This document shows, piece by piece, positions 51,597-62,439 of a stretch of DNA of 64,000 nt (position 1 is the stretch's first letter; each line of letters begins with the position of its first letter). Origin of the DNA: Mallotus nudiflorus. Lineage: Eukaryota > Streptophyta > Magnoliopsida > Malpighiales > Euphorbiaceae. The stretch is from the NCBI GenBank assembly GCA_947683625.1, contig CANTUR010000899.1, forward strand, positions 1-64,000, in the 5' to 3' direction. A program made the translations under genes and the position numbers. The notes under the pieces are model-generated. The model worked only from the letters and a program-made list of their open reading frames with translations. It made no database searches and was not told where the DNA came from.

Positions 51597-52140
51597 CCTT
51601 CATTTCCTTTTTATTTTTTTATTATTATTTTTGTCATTTTTTTTACATGAAATGTGAGAAATGGAGGATTGGCAAATTAAAATTTTATTTTAACTAAATC
51701 TCTTGACTCGTAACAAAATATTTTACCAGCAATTCTGAGCAGATTACCATTTTCTTCTTTTCCTTTCCTTTCCTTCAATTTTTCTGCTGCAGCCCTTGAT
51801 ACAATGATCTAGTCAATGTTTGTGGGCATCGACTATGTTTAAGCAAGTTAAAAAACGAAGAAGAAGACCATGTTTAAGCTTTAATGCACGCCATAAAATT
51901 AGATGTTGCTTGGGTTGCATGTACGTGTACATTTCGACCTCCAGTCATTTCAATTCAAGTCTCCATCTGATATTTTCATGCTACAAATTGATATTAAAAA
52001 TAACAAAAAAAAAAAAAAAAAGCAATACGAATTTTAATACCGACCGTGGACATGAAAACAGACATTGCAGAAAAGTTTGTTTATCATGTGCATAAAAAAT
52101 AAAAATTTACTAGTTAAATAATAATTTTTATAGTTTAAGA
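51597..52140. other. Upstream flank of FtsH
   Basis: No gene seen. A-run at about 52004-52021. Confidence 0.5.
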
Positions 52141-52349
52141 TCCTATGTCACTCACCAATTGATTCAAGTGGTAAAAGAGGTCATGAGTTCAAGTTTTAGG
52201 AACTAAATTACCCGCTTTGAAGGTATAGAAATGTTTGAGCTACTCGTCTTAAATTGAATCGTTCTAGCTACGGAGTTGGTTCTGTTTCAAAATTTTGGAA
52301 TTTATTCTCTTTTCCCTCTCCATCTCCTATGTCAAAAAAAAAAAAAAAA
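52141..52349 (+). mobile_element. tRNA-derived SINE, about 205 bp
   Basis: A-box-like tgattcaagtgg starts at 52160 and B-box-like gagttcaagtt lies at 52185-52195, about 25 bp apart in the spacing of Pol III promoters. A pyrimidine-rich 3' body and a terminal A-run (52334-52349) follow. Target duplications are not clear; tcctatgtca occurs at the start and again just before the A-run. Confidence 0.6.
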
Positions 52350-53074
52350 TCTAAGAAAAATTTTCTTTTTTTATAAAATAATAATTTTATAAAATTTATG
52401 AATTCAATTTCAAATTAATGTGATGTTGAAATTTTTTTTCGTAAATACAAAGTTTTCTACGATAAGAGATTTGCTGGACAAACAATACAAGATTTTCTTC
52501 AAATCACGCTGGCAGAAATTTCTTGAGGTTTTTCAACGTATTATGATGGGCTTAGCCTCAACAATTACCAATAGTCACATCCAACAAAGAGCAGCCCAAA
52601 ACATACACTTTTATATCATCTTAGACTTTTTCTCCTCAACCGAGTAGCCTAATACAATTACTTTTCGGCACAGGTCCTAACGTATCTTTGCATGATTTTA
52701 GAGCATGAAATGAAGCATCCGTATTTCTTGTTAAACTTCAATATATTGATGAAGTAGCTTTGAAACTACTTGTCCTTAATGTTGAAATGCATAGGCAAAC
52801 GAAATGGGAGTTAGAAATGAATTAAACTCTGCTAAAATATTAATACCTTCAACATCTTTTATCATATTAAATTTTTGAAAGATAATGTACATCACTTGCT
52901 TAAGTTTCTTTTAGAAATCACTTGTGCTTCAGTGTCACTTTTCACCAGTGAATTTCAATTCTCCTCATCTTTATTTTCTGGCAGATAACCCATCCCATTT
53001 TCTTCATTTGTTACCCTGGTGCTTCCACACTCTTCTAATAACCTTGAGATACTCCACCTAAGCATCTTCTCCAT
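52350..53074. other. Gene-free stretch
   Basis: No gene or clear element. Confidence 0.5.
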
Positions 53075-53547
53075 TGTGTAGAGTTTGAAATGTATAAAAT
53101 AATAAAATAGTACATGAAAAAATAGGACAATAAATAGTGAATTAAAAATATTTTTACTAAAAAAAATTAAATTCATTATTACAACAAAAATTATTTTTAT
53201 AACTACTACTCACTCACTCAATTATTTTTTACTCATATACTACACACACCATTCACAAAGCACACACTACACTCACTTGCTTTTGTACTACTTACACCCT
53301 TGCACAACTCACTTTTATTTTGCTCTTGCCCTTGCCTTGTGGGTCTCTTGCTCTATCCGCTGCTTGTTTTTGCTCTCACTTGATATATAATTCTTGCAAA
53401 GTGCATGGCTTTATATAGCCATGCAGATGGGCAAATTTTCAACCAACTTTAGCAAGCATTGACCCACAACAAGCATTTTTTTTTCAAACTTTAACACTTA
53501 TGGGCTCCACGTAGGACGGACCCATAATATTAATAATGATTTTAACA
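53075..53547 (-). repeat. 3' LTR of the third Copia element
   Basis: The inner edge is secure: on the minus strand the polypurine tract is followed by tgttaaaatc. The outer edge near 53075 is an estimate because no second LTR is available. A TATA box sits in a perfect palindrome, catggct-ttatat-agccatg (53404-53423). Confidence 0.65.
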
Positions 53548-53562
53548 CTCCCCTCATTATTA
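53548..53562 (-). other. Polypurine tract
   Basis: Minus strand aatgaggggag, directly upstream of the LTR start. Confidence 0.75.
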
Positions 53563-55260
53563 ATATCCTTAATCCATTTCCTTGGAGTCATACCGAGTTC
53601 TTTTCGAATTTTCTCTAATTTTTCATTGTTAAGACCTTTAATGAAAATGTCTGTTAATTGTTCTTCTATTTTCACATGAATCACCTTGATCTCCCTTATT
53701 AAAGCTTTTTCACGAATAAAATGATCTTGCACCTCTACATGCTTTGTTTTAGCATGAAACACTGGGTTCTCAAATAACTAATTATGATGAAACAAATAGC
53801 TGATTGATTATCACAGTATAACAATATCGGATAATCCACTGACTGGTGTAAATTCTCCAACAACTGTACTAACCATGTACTTTCCTGATCTACCATCATT
53901 GCTGCACAATACTCAGCCTTTGTTGTTGAGAGTGACATAATTAGTTGTCTTTTGTTGTACCAAGTAACAACTCTAGAACCCAAGCTAAATGCATAACCAG
54001 TGGTTGATCTCTGTGTGCATCGCAATATCCTTCCAACCTACAAGTTATTTTACTTGTATAAAATAACCCAAGATTAAGTATTCCTTTGATGTATCTTAAA
54101 ATTCTTTAAATTGCTTCCAGGTGAGGCTTTTTTAGAGTTTGCATGAATCGGTTGAATACTCCAATTGTAAAATCTGGCCTTGTCAACATCAAATAGATCA
54201 AACTGCCAACTATCTATTGATACATCATTGAATTCTTCAAATCTTTGCCTTCTGTTATGCTTAATTTGGAGTTCACCTCTATTGGAATAGCAAGACATTT
54301 GCAGTCAAGCATTCCATACTTTTAGAGTAGATTTCTTGCATAGTTCTCCTGACACAAGAATAATCCTTCCTTTCTGCATTCTACTTATAATCCAAGAAAG
54401 TGATTCAGCTTCCCAAGTTCTTTCATCTGAAACCGGACTAATAAATTTTTATTAGTCTGGTAGATCTCATTAACATCATCTTCAGTGATGATAAGATCAT
54501 CAACATAAATAAGGATTATTACTAGCTTCCCTTCTCGAGCTTTGACAAATAAACTCAAATTAGTTGATGCAACTTTATAGCCACTATGGATGAGAAACTC
54601 AGCAATCGTGCCATACCAAACTTTAAGGGCTTACTTTAATATGTATAACACCTTCTTTATTTTTAAACATACTTAGGATTAAACTTGTTTAAAAATCCTT
54701 CAGGTTGCTCCATGTACACTTCTCGATCCAATTCTCCATTTAGAAAAGCATTTTTAACATCCATCTGCCATAAGTTCTAAGATTTTCTTGCTGCAAGTGC
54801 TAACAGAACATGAATAGTTACAATCTTGGCCACTGGACTAAATGTCTCATCATAGTCTAGTCCATATTGCTATGAGAATCCTCATACAACCAGACAAGCT
54901 TTGTATCTCTTAATTGAGCCATCTGGACGAGTTTTGATCTTGTACACCCACTTGCATGAAATGGGTTTCACATCTCTAGGTTTTGGCACTAAGTTCTAAG
55001 TTTAATTTTCAGCAAGAGCTTTAATCTCCTTTTCCATGGTTTTTCTCCATTTAGCTTTCTGTGATGTCTCCTTAAAGGATTTTGGTTCTTTTTCTTCTTC
55101 CATTACTATAATATTGACATATTTGGAATTTTTCTTTTTCACCTTGGTTGATCTTCTCAATTGTATGGGTGATGTTGCATGTTGTTCTTTTAGCTTCTCT
55201 ATTACTATGATCCTCAATATATATCTTTTGATGCACACCAATTTGCCATGGCCTTTTTTA
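53563..55260 (-). pseudogene. Copia reverse transcriptase/RNase H remnant
   Basis: 53484-53762 carries KHVEVQDHFIREK and QLTDIFIKGL, the RNase H end, and 53735-54025 carries RSTTGYAFSLGS, TKAEYCAAM and CDNQSAI. The RT domain lies at about 54100-55250 with several stops; its start is visible in 55002-55241 (KWRKTMEKEIKALAEN). Confidence 0.85.
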
Positions 55261-56680
55261 AGGTGGAGATTGTGTGATAAGCTCTGGACTCTATTGAATT
55301 TCTATTGACTGCTCCTTACATATTCCATGCAATTATTCTACTTCATTAGAGTGACGGAGTACAACATACTTTGGTGACCACTATGATGATATCTCATCAA
55401 ATACAACATTTCATGAGATATAACATTTGCTAGTTGTAGGAGCACAACATCTCCATTCTTTTTTATGCTCATCATAGCCCATAAAGATACACTTGATTGC
55501 CTTTTTATCGAACTTTCTACATAGATGATCAAGTACAAATACATAGCAAACACAACCAAATACTTTAAGGTGATTCAATATGGGTTTCATGGTCCACAAC
55601 TTCTCAAAAAGAGATATAAATCCCATCTTTGGCCGAGTAAGTCTGTTGATTATATGAGATAATGTTCTCATGCACTCGGCCTAAAATATCCTAGGAACAT
55701 TCTTAGTATGTAACATGCTTCTGCAAGATGCTTGTTCTTTCTTTTTGTAATACTATTTTATCGTGGCATGTTTGGATAAGTCAGTTGTAGTTTAATCTTG
55801 CATTTGATAAGATAACTTAATAACTCATTAGAGATGTGTTCTCCCCCATTATCAATATGAAGGCACTAGATTTTTCTCCCAATTTCATTTTCAACCATCA
55901 GCTTGAATTCTTTGAATTTTGCTAGAGTTTTAGATTTTTCTTTCATGAAATAAACCTAGACATACCTCAAATAATCATCAATAAATGTCACCATATAGTA
56001 CATATCATTGGTTGATGATTGCTTCACTTTCCTAAATACATTAGAGTGGATCAACTTTAGTGGCTATTTGGCTCTGAATGATGACTTTTTATATGAAAGT
56101 TGGTGCGCCTTACTATACTGAGATCCAGCATAAACCACATCAGTACAAATATCAAGATTATATAGCCCTCTTAATGAGGACTTGGTCATCATCATCTTCA
56201 GCTTGTAATAATTGACATGTCCCAGTTATGTGCCAAAAGTCAGTTGAATCACCACCTTTGGTCTTTTCCATATAAATATCTTTTGCTAACAAGATGTACA
56301 TGGAATCCACCTTCTATCCTTTATTATTGGTGTGTCAACTATTTTGAATTATTGACAAACCTTGACATCTTTCGGGTCTAACACAATAAAGTTACCACAA
56401 TTAGTCAAATATGAAATTGACAAAAGATTCTTCTTCGTTCCTAATACTTTGTACACATCCTCAAACTCCACTTATTATTGATTTGAACAGAAAGTGATCA
56501 CTGTGTCGCTAATATGAGTGATTGGTAGCTGCAAGTTATTTGCAATTACCATAACTCGCTTGCCTTTATACTCTAAAGCATTATGGAGCTTGCTTCTATC
56601 TCCTATCATATGACTGGAACAACCAGAATCAAAGATCCAACACTTTTTATAATTAATTCTATAAGAACTAGAAGCACTGG
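55261..56680 (-). pseudogene. Copia integrase and protease remnant
   Basis: 55411-55671 (minus) has LNHLKVFGCVCYVFVLDH and KCIFMGYDEHKK, characteristic of the integrase C-terminal region. Upstream core and protease segments are readable in pieces only. Confidence 0.8.
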
Positions 56681-57415
56681 ATGCCTACTCCTCTTTTTTT
56701 TCTATTGTGGTAGTTATAAAGCTAGGGACCTCTATAATCTCTGAACTGGAACACTTTTCCATTTGGATTGTTTCCATGAACAATGCTTTAACATCCCATT
56801 TTGGTTCATTCTGATGGTGATTGCTTGTTGTTATTGTATTGCTTTGAATAATTTTTTTTAGACCAATAATCTTTGACATAGTATCCTTTTTTGTCGTAGT
56901 AGAAACATTCACCATTTTGACATCTAAAACTTTTAGACCGTTGATTGTTATGTTGCTACTTCTATTGAGCCCCCTCTAATTGGAGGTTACCTCGTGTCTT
57001 TCCTCTAGTCCTACCATGGGGTTTATTCTTCCTTTTGTTGGTAAAGAGTGCCACCTCTTTAGTATTCAAGAAGAATTTAACCATTTATTTTGCTAGAGTT
57101 TCTTAACTTAATTAAAAATTTTCTAACTCTTCAATTGAAGGTTGTGTGGGCCAACCTTGAACTGCAACCATTAAACTGTGGTCCTGACGTCGTAGTCCAT
57201 GAATGATAATTCTCCTTATTCTACTGCTGGCTATTTTGGATGCCTCATCCAACTCAGTAATTTCTTGACATAAGGACTTCACCTTGGTCAAATACTGACT
57301 AATTGTCATACCTTTTTATGAGATAGACATTAGTTCATTTTCTAACAATTGAAGTCTAGTGTCATTCTTCTTTGAGAATTGTAGAGTAAGAGAATCCCAA
57401 GTGATAACTTATTTC
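56681..57415 (-). pseudogene. Copia gag remnant (5' part missing)
   Basis: 57112-57309 has MTISQYLTKVKSLCQEI and RIIIHGLRRQDHSLMVAVQGWPTQPS, a standard gag (UBN2) section. Reading continues upstream through a stop to about 57415, where homology ends. A zinc-knuckle region near 56880-56950 is degraded. Confidence 0.85.
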
Positions 57416-58500
57416 TGAGACCTTCAAGTCTAAGCCCTGCAAGAGATCAATAAAGGGTAAGGCGAGAGGTGGGGAGGATCCCTACAAATTCTCTGATGCC
57501 TAAGTCAGAGAATGTAGAGAGAGAATTTGGAGAGATAAAAAGAGCAAAAAGTATAAGAGAACAGAATAAAAGAGAATAAGGGTATGGGGTCCTATTTATA
57601 AGGATAGTGATGCTCAAATCTAAGAGGAATATGATTCCTCTATGATGTAGGTCTTATGCTTAGTTGGGGAGTATTTTTTCTTATTCGAGAGTCTCCTTAA
57701 TTAGGAATCCTTCTCCTATCTAATTTGGACATTCTTCATCTACAAGTAACCCCTGCATAGGAAAATAAAACTTTAGTAGAATAGGAATATATATATGGGG
57801 TATCAAGAGTCCCCCCAAAAGTATGTTAAGATATTTATGTCTGATATATCTTGATATGAGAAATGCATGGTGACGAATAACTCAAAAAATTAATTCTTCT
57901 ACCGGGAGAGAGAGATCATAAGCATAATTATATCTGATGCAGAAGGGTAATTTGAGGTGGCCAGCCTCAGTCATAAAAAAGGGATGATGCTTAGTACCAA
58001 GTCTTAAGATTGCATTGTTTGAACATTAAAATGTAAAGATGCCAGTTGGACTTATAGATACTCGATGTTTATGAAACATCCTTAGGGATTAACCCATCAG
58101 TATTATAGAAATGACCTGATAGAACCAGTCGTTGTTAGAATTTTATGCTCGGTGCATTAGAAGTAGGACTCGAGTGTTGAACCTTAGTACTATCGAAGCG
58201 ACCTGAGGGTGCTAACTTCAGTCACCAGACTTACATGCTCGGTGCATTAGAAGTGCAGCTCAAGTGTTGAACCTCAATACTCTTAAAACTGAAGTGACCT
58301 GAGTGTGCCAGCTTCAGTTACTGGACTTAGATGCTCGATGCATTAGAAGTGTGGCCTGAGTGTCAATGACAAGATGAGGACAGTTGTTGGCGGGATGAGC
58401 GAGATTGTTAACCGCTATGCCTTTTGATATTCTTTTGAATTTTGAATTGTGTAACTATCACGTTTATTCGTGTGTTAGAAGATGAGATGTTTTAGCTACC
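57416..58500 (-). repeat. Gypsy 3' LTR (inner boundary uncertain)
   Basis: Starts tgagaccttcaag at the junction with Copia gag. A TATA box on the minus strand (ttataaatagg, near 57594-57604) puts the R/U5 part to its left. Where the U3 side ends could not be fixed; no unambiguous polypurine tract was found between 58400 and 58800. Confidence 0.5.
58055..58362 (+). repeat. Tandem repeat, 90-96 bp units
   Basis: The phrase atgctcggtgcattagaagt occurs at 58145, 58235 and (as atgctcgatg) 58331. Each is followed by a gagtgttgaacc or related segment and a tgacctga-cttcagt segment. A more diverged unit precedes at about 58057 (agatactcgatg). Confidence 0.85.
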
Positions 58501-59033
58501 ATAATGATAACTTCTAGATTAATGGATTTTTCTTTTGCCCGGAATATCCTTGATGCTGCATAAGAGAGATGTAAGTAATCGTAAAGGTACTAAAGGTCAT
58601 TCTAGAGCCTTCTGCTCCTCCTTAAATAAGCCAATCCTTTTGCTAGCCTCACTTTTTCTTTTATGTTGCCTTTTTCTTGCTAGTTTTCCTATTAAGTATC
58701 TTTTGCTCTTACTTCTTTTGCATTTTCTGTAGACTTACTTTCTTCCTTTTTCTAGGTGAAGTATCTTCCCCTTTTTATCTTCTTTCTTTATTTCTGCTTA
58801 ATAGGATCCATGGCTCCATGAGAGCAAGTTAGTTTAAATCTTTTCGTGTCTATGATTGACGATAAAATGCTTAAATGGTATTAAAGATGCTTTAGCATTC
58901 CTAGGAATTTTCCTTACACACTGTAGATAAAAATTTCAAGGCTTATACCCCTCTTTTAGATTAGAAAAAACTGGTCCTATATTTTGATTAGTTAAAAGTA
59001 GGGTTAAAATTTCCCTTAGATCCTTTCATTAAG
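58501..59033. other. Non-coding stretch between the gypsy LTR and the antisense ORF
   Basis: Pyrimidine-rich in part (58680-58800). No gene supportable. Confidence 0.4.
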
Positions 59034-60666
59034 AGCTTTTTGAATAGATACAACATAGCCCTTGGCCAACTTCACCCTAACAGTTATCGGATCTTGATCG
59101 AGTATATAGAATTTATGTATATGAAGGGTAAAGAGTCAAATCTAGACATGTTTAAGTATATGTACAATCTGAATAGGAAAAAGGGAAAGCTGATGTTTTC
59201 TTTATCGATTATTCTAAACCATAGCATTTTTGTGAAGCTTCTAGACCTTTACAAGAAATGGAGGCATGGATTTTTCTTTGTTGAGCATCTATTAAATTTT
59301 ATTAATATCTGGTAGATGTGGGTTGGCGATTGTTAGAAGGTGAAACGTCCCATGAGGTTACTCGAAGAAGGAATTGGTGTTGAGACTGCATATTTAGAGC
59401 ATAGCCGATGGAACATTTATTAAGAATTTATCTTAGAAATACCTTCAGAGAGTCTGCCCTGAGCGTATAGATGTTAGTGGTAAGTTTTGAGATTCTAAAG
59501 GTATATTATGACTTTTATTCCTTTTTATTTGAATATGGCTAACTATTTCACTTTTGTGTATGAAATCTTTTTAGATGAAGAGACAGAAGAGCAAGTGGCA
59601 CTTCAGAGTGATCAACTTGCCCAAGATGTGGAGATTTGAGAGGCTTAGGCTGATCTATACCCTAGCAATAAAAGAAAGGCCATGCTTAACGATACTCAGA
59701 AAGAAGCATATGAACTTATTAAGAAGCACTCCCAGAGTGTGGAGTTAGGTGACGAGGAACAGCTTGGTGAAGAGGTGTTTATCAAGAATCCAAAACTTGT
59801 TGGATGCCCGGATCTGAAAAGATGGATCTTATAAAAGGTAAAGCCCCCAAGTGTCACTAATCCACAAGTTAAGGATCATTACACTAAGTCTCTATAGTTT
59901 TCGGATGACATCCAAAGATGGTAAAAGGAGGGAAAGAGCAAGATGTTCAACTCATTGATTACCCATGCCTTAGAGGTAACCTATATGATCTTGGATATAA
60001 TAATTATTTCCATAGATGTTTCAATTTTTTTATCTTTCTAAATTTATTTGTCAGATGGCTCGAGGGCTACTGCTGGTGAAGGATAATCATTTCATCCTCT
60101 AGAGTGAGTACAATATCAAGGAGGCTAAGGTTGGTACCATTGCGATTGATTATGAGAAGAAGCTGGATGCGGTAAATGTTCCCTGGAGCTCATCGAGATT
60201 GATAGCATGAAGTTTAAGTCAGAAACTAAGGTGAGTTTAAAAAAGGTACAAGAGCTCGAGCATTCACAAGCTCAGCTTACATTAAGGATCGAACTCTAAA
60301 AAAGAGTTAGCCGATGAAAGGAAATCTTGAGGTGATGACTTAAAGATCTATCAGAAAATGGTGAAGGGATTTCTTAAGGCCTATAAATTCGAGTGTTAGA
60401 GGGTATTGTTTGCTCAGCATCCAGGTTTAGATTTTTTTAACTTGGAGAAGATAACTCCTAATGATTTGGCATGACTAGCTATTATGGAAGATGTGGCTAC
60501 TAAGTCGGCTCCTAAGGATCCACAAGCCATTAAAGAGAAATCTACTACCGGAGCTACTTCTTCTAGTGCCAAATTCACTTTGTTTCTTGAATCTCAGTCT
60601 TTGGAAGATGTTAAACTCCATCCTAAAGATAGGATTATGCCTCCCGGGTCTGAGGCTAATTTATAA
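59034..60666 (+). pseudogene. Antisense ORF of the gypsy element (Transposase_28-like), with introns
   Basis: Lies on the strand opposite to pol. GQLHPNSYRILIEYIEF (from about 59061) is the hallmark of the PF04195 domain. Two introns fit GT/AG and frame. 59480-59574 joins ...RIDVS to DEETEEQVALQ across a split codon. 59976-60054 joins SLITHALE to MARGLLLVKDNHF. The C-terminal part contains a coiled-coil-like segment (VQELEHSQAQLTLRIEL) and ends EDVKLHPKDRIMPPGSEANL, stop at 60664-60666. Several in-frame stops show it is decayed. The function of this ORF class is unknown. Confidence 0.7.
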
Positions 60667-60774
60667 AATACTTGATAAAAAATTATCCTTATAACGTAAC
60701 ATTTTCAATAATGAATGAAGTATTTTTATTTCTCAAAACTTGTTAAACTCTAAATACATTTATTAATAGTATTT

Positions 60775-62200
60775 TTTAAGGCTATCTAAGTTCTAATATT
60801 GAGGTAGCTTTTTTCCTCACTCATCTTTGATCTTATATGCCCCCTTATTCATTTTTTCAATGACTTGGTAAGTGCTTTCCCAATTAGGTCTGAGCTTGCC
60901 TGCATTGGAGTTGCCTTTTTCAATGTTAGCCCTTATGAGTACCTAATTTTTTACCTTAAACTACCTTGGCCGGACATATTTGTTATGATACTCTGTGATC
61001 CTCTACTTATGAGCTTCTACCATAATGGATGCTCATTCTCTTCTTTCTTCAAGTAGATATAGGTATATCTGAGCATTGATGTTGTTAACCTCCTGATCTA
61101 GATCTCTAGTTACTCAGTAACTTACTGATCCAATTTCCACTAGGATTACAACATCCATTTTATAAGTCAATCTAAAAGGTGTTTCTCCTATAGAGGTTCT
61201 GGATGTTGTTCTATATGCCTAAATGACATTGTTGAGTTTTTCAACCCAGTTTTCCTTTTTTTCATCTAATCTCTTATTTAGTCCTTGCATGATGATTCTA
61301 TTCATGACCATTTAAAAGTTATTTCTCCTATGGAGGTTCTAGGTTTTGTTCTATATGCCCAAATGAGATTGTTGAGTTTTTCAATCTAATTTCCCTTCTT
61401 TTCATCTAATCTTTTCTTTAGTCCTTGCATGATGATTCTATTGGTAACCTCTGTCTGGCCATTTGTTCATGGATGAGCTACTGAGGTAAATCAAAGCTTT
61501 ATATTAAAATTAGAATAGAACCTTATGAATTTCTCATTGTAAAATTGATTCTTATTGTTTGTTATCAAGGTGCGTGGTATGCCAAATCTGTAGATGATTT
61601 CCTTTTAGAAAAAGTATTAAATCCGGGCTTTAGTGATAGTTGGAATAACTTTAACTTCTATCCACTTGGTGAAGTGATCTATAGCCACGATCAAAAACTT
61701 CTTTTGGGAGATTGAAATAGGAAATGAACCTAAGATATACATTCCCCATACTGTGAAAGGCTAAAAGCTCCCAATTGGATGCTGAATATAGGAAGGCTTA
61801 TGGCCGAGGCAAGTAAATTATTGACACTTGTGACATTCCTAAACTAGTTTCTGAGCATTTTGAGATATGGCAGGCCAATAATAACTTTGGAGCACTACTT
61901 TTTTTCATCAGGGAATGATGAGACTAATGAGCTTCATAAATCCCTTCATGGATCTCCCTAAGCACGTAATTTCCTTCTTTTAGTGATATGTATTTAGACC
62001 ATGGATGTGATAGGGAACTTTTGTAGAGTTTCCTATTGTGCATGGAATAATGTACAACTTTTATCTTCAACTTTTGAGCCTTCAGCTTATCCCAAGGCAG
62101 TACCCCATATTCGAGATACTGAATGATTGGTTTCATTCATTATGCTACTCCTTGGATATCCATAATCTCTACCTCCTTGGTGATTGGCTTTATTAATTTC
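60775..62200 (-). pseudogene. Gypsy integrase remnant
   Basis: 61924-62136 (minus) has LPWDKLKAQKLKIKVVHYSM, KLYKSSLSHPW and YVLREIHEGIYEAH, the zinc-binding N-terminus. The core reads AIDHFTKWIEV and RFGIPRTLIT near 61570-61690. The C-terminus (GKLRPNWES, KGAYKIKDE) lies near 60800-60900. A tandem duplication at 61181-61455 falls inside the domain. Confidence 0.85.
61181..61455 (-). repeat. Duplication of about 141 bp inside the integrase
   Basis: tttctcctatagaggttct... and tttctcctatggaggttct..., each running through ttgttctatatgcc, ttgttgagtttttcaa and ttagtccttgcatgatgatt, start about 141 bp apart. The copies differ at several positions. Confidence 0.85.
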
Positions 62201-62299
62201 TTAGTAAGCTCAAGCTCTCTAAATGTTTGACTGTCTTCTATTACTGATTTGGCTAGTGAATCTACCTTTGAGTTTTCACTTATGGGAATTTGGATGATT

Positions 62300-62396
62300 T
62301 CCCATTATCCCCCAACTTGCTCGAGCTTTTTTAGGAACTATCTGACTTCCCATTGTCCCCTATCTTGCTCGAGCTTTTTTAGGAACTGTTTGACTT
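62300..62396 (-). repeat. Tandem duplication, period 48 bp
   Basis: cttgctcgagcttttttagg occurs at 62316 and 62364 with matching flanks (cccattatccccc / cccattgtcccc; aactatctgactt / aactgtttgactt). Lies between the RNase H and integrase remnants. Confidence 0.9.
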
Positions 62397-62439
62397 TCTC
62401 TACTTATTTGGCAATGCATGGCTCCTTGATTTAGTATAT

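Larger units (their letters stand above)
53075..57415 (-). mobile_element. Third Ty1/Copia element, truncated in gag by a gypsy element
   Basis: The 3' LTR, polypurine tract, RNase H, RT, integrase, protease and most of gag are present on the minus strand. At about 57415 the gag reading stops abruptly and unrelated LTR-like sequence begins. The missing gag start and 5' LTR may lie beyond the gypsy element, outside the window. All coding parts are broken by stops. Confidence 0.85.
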
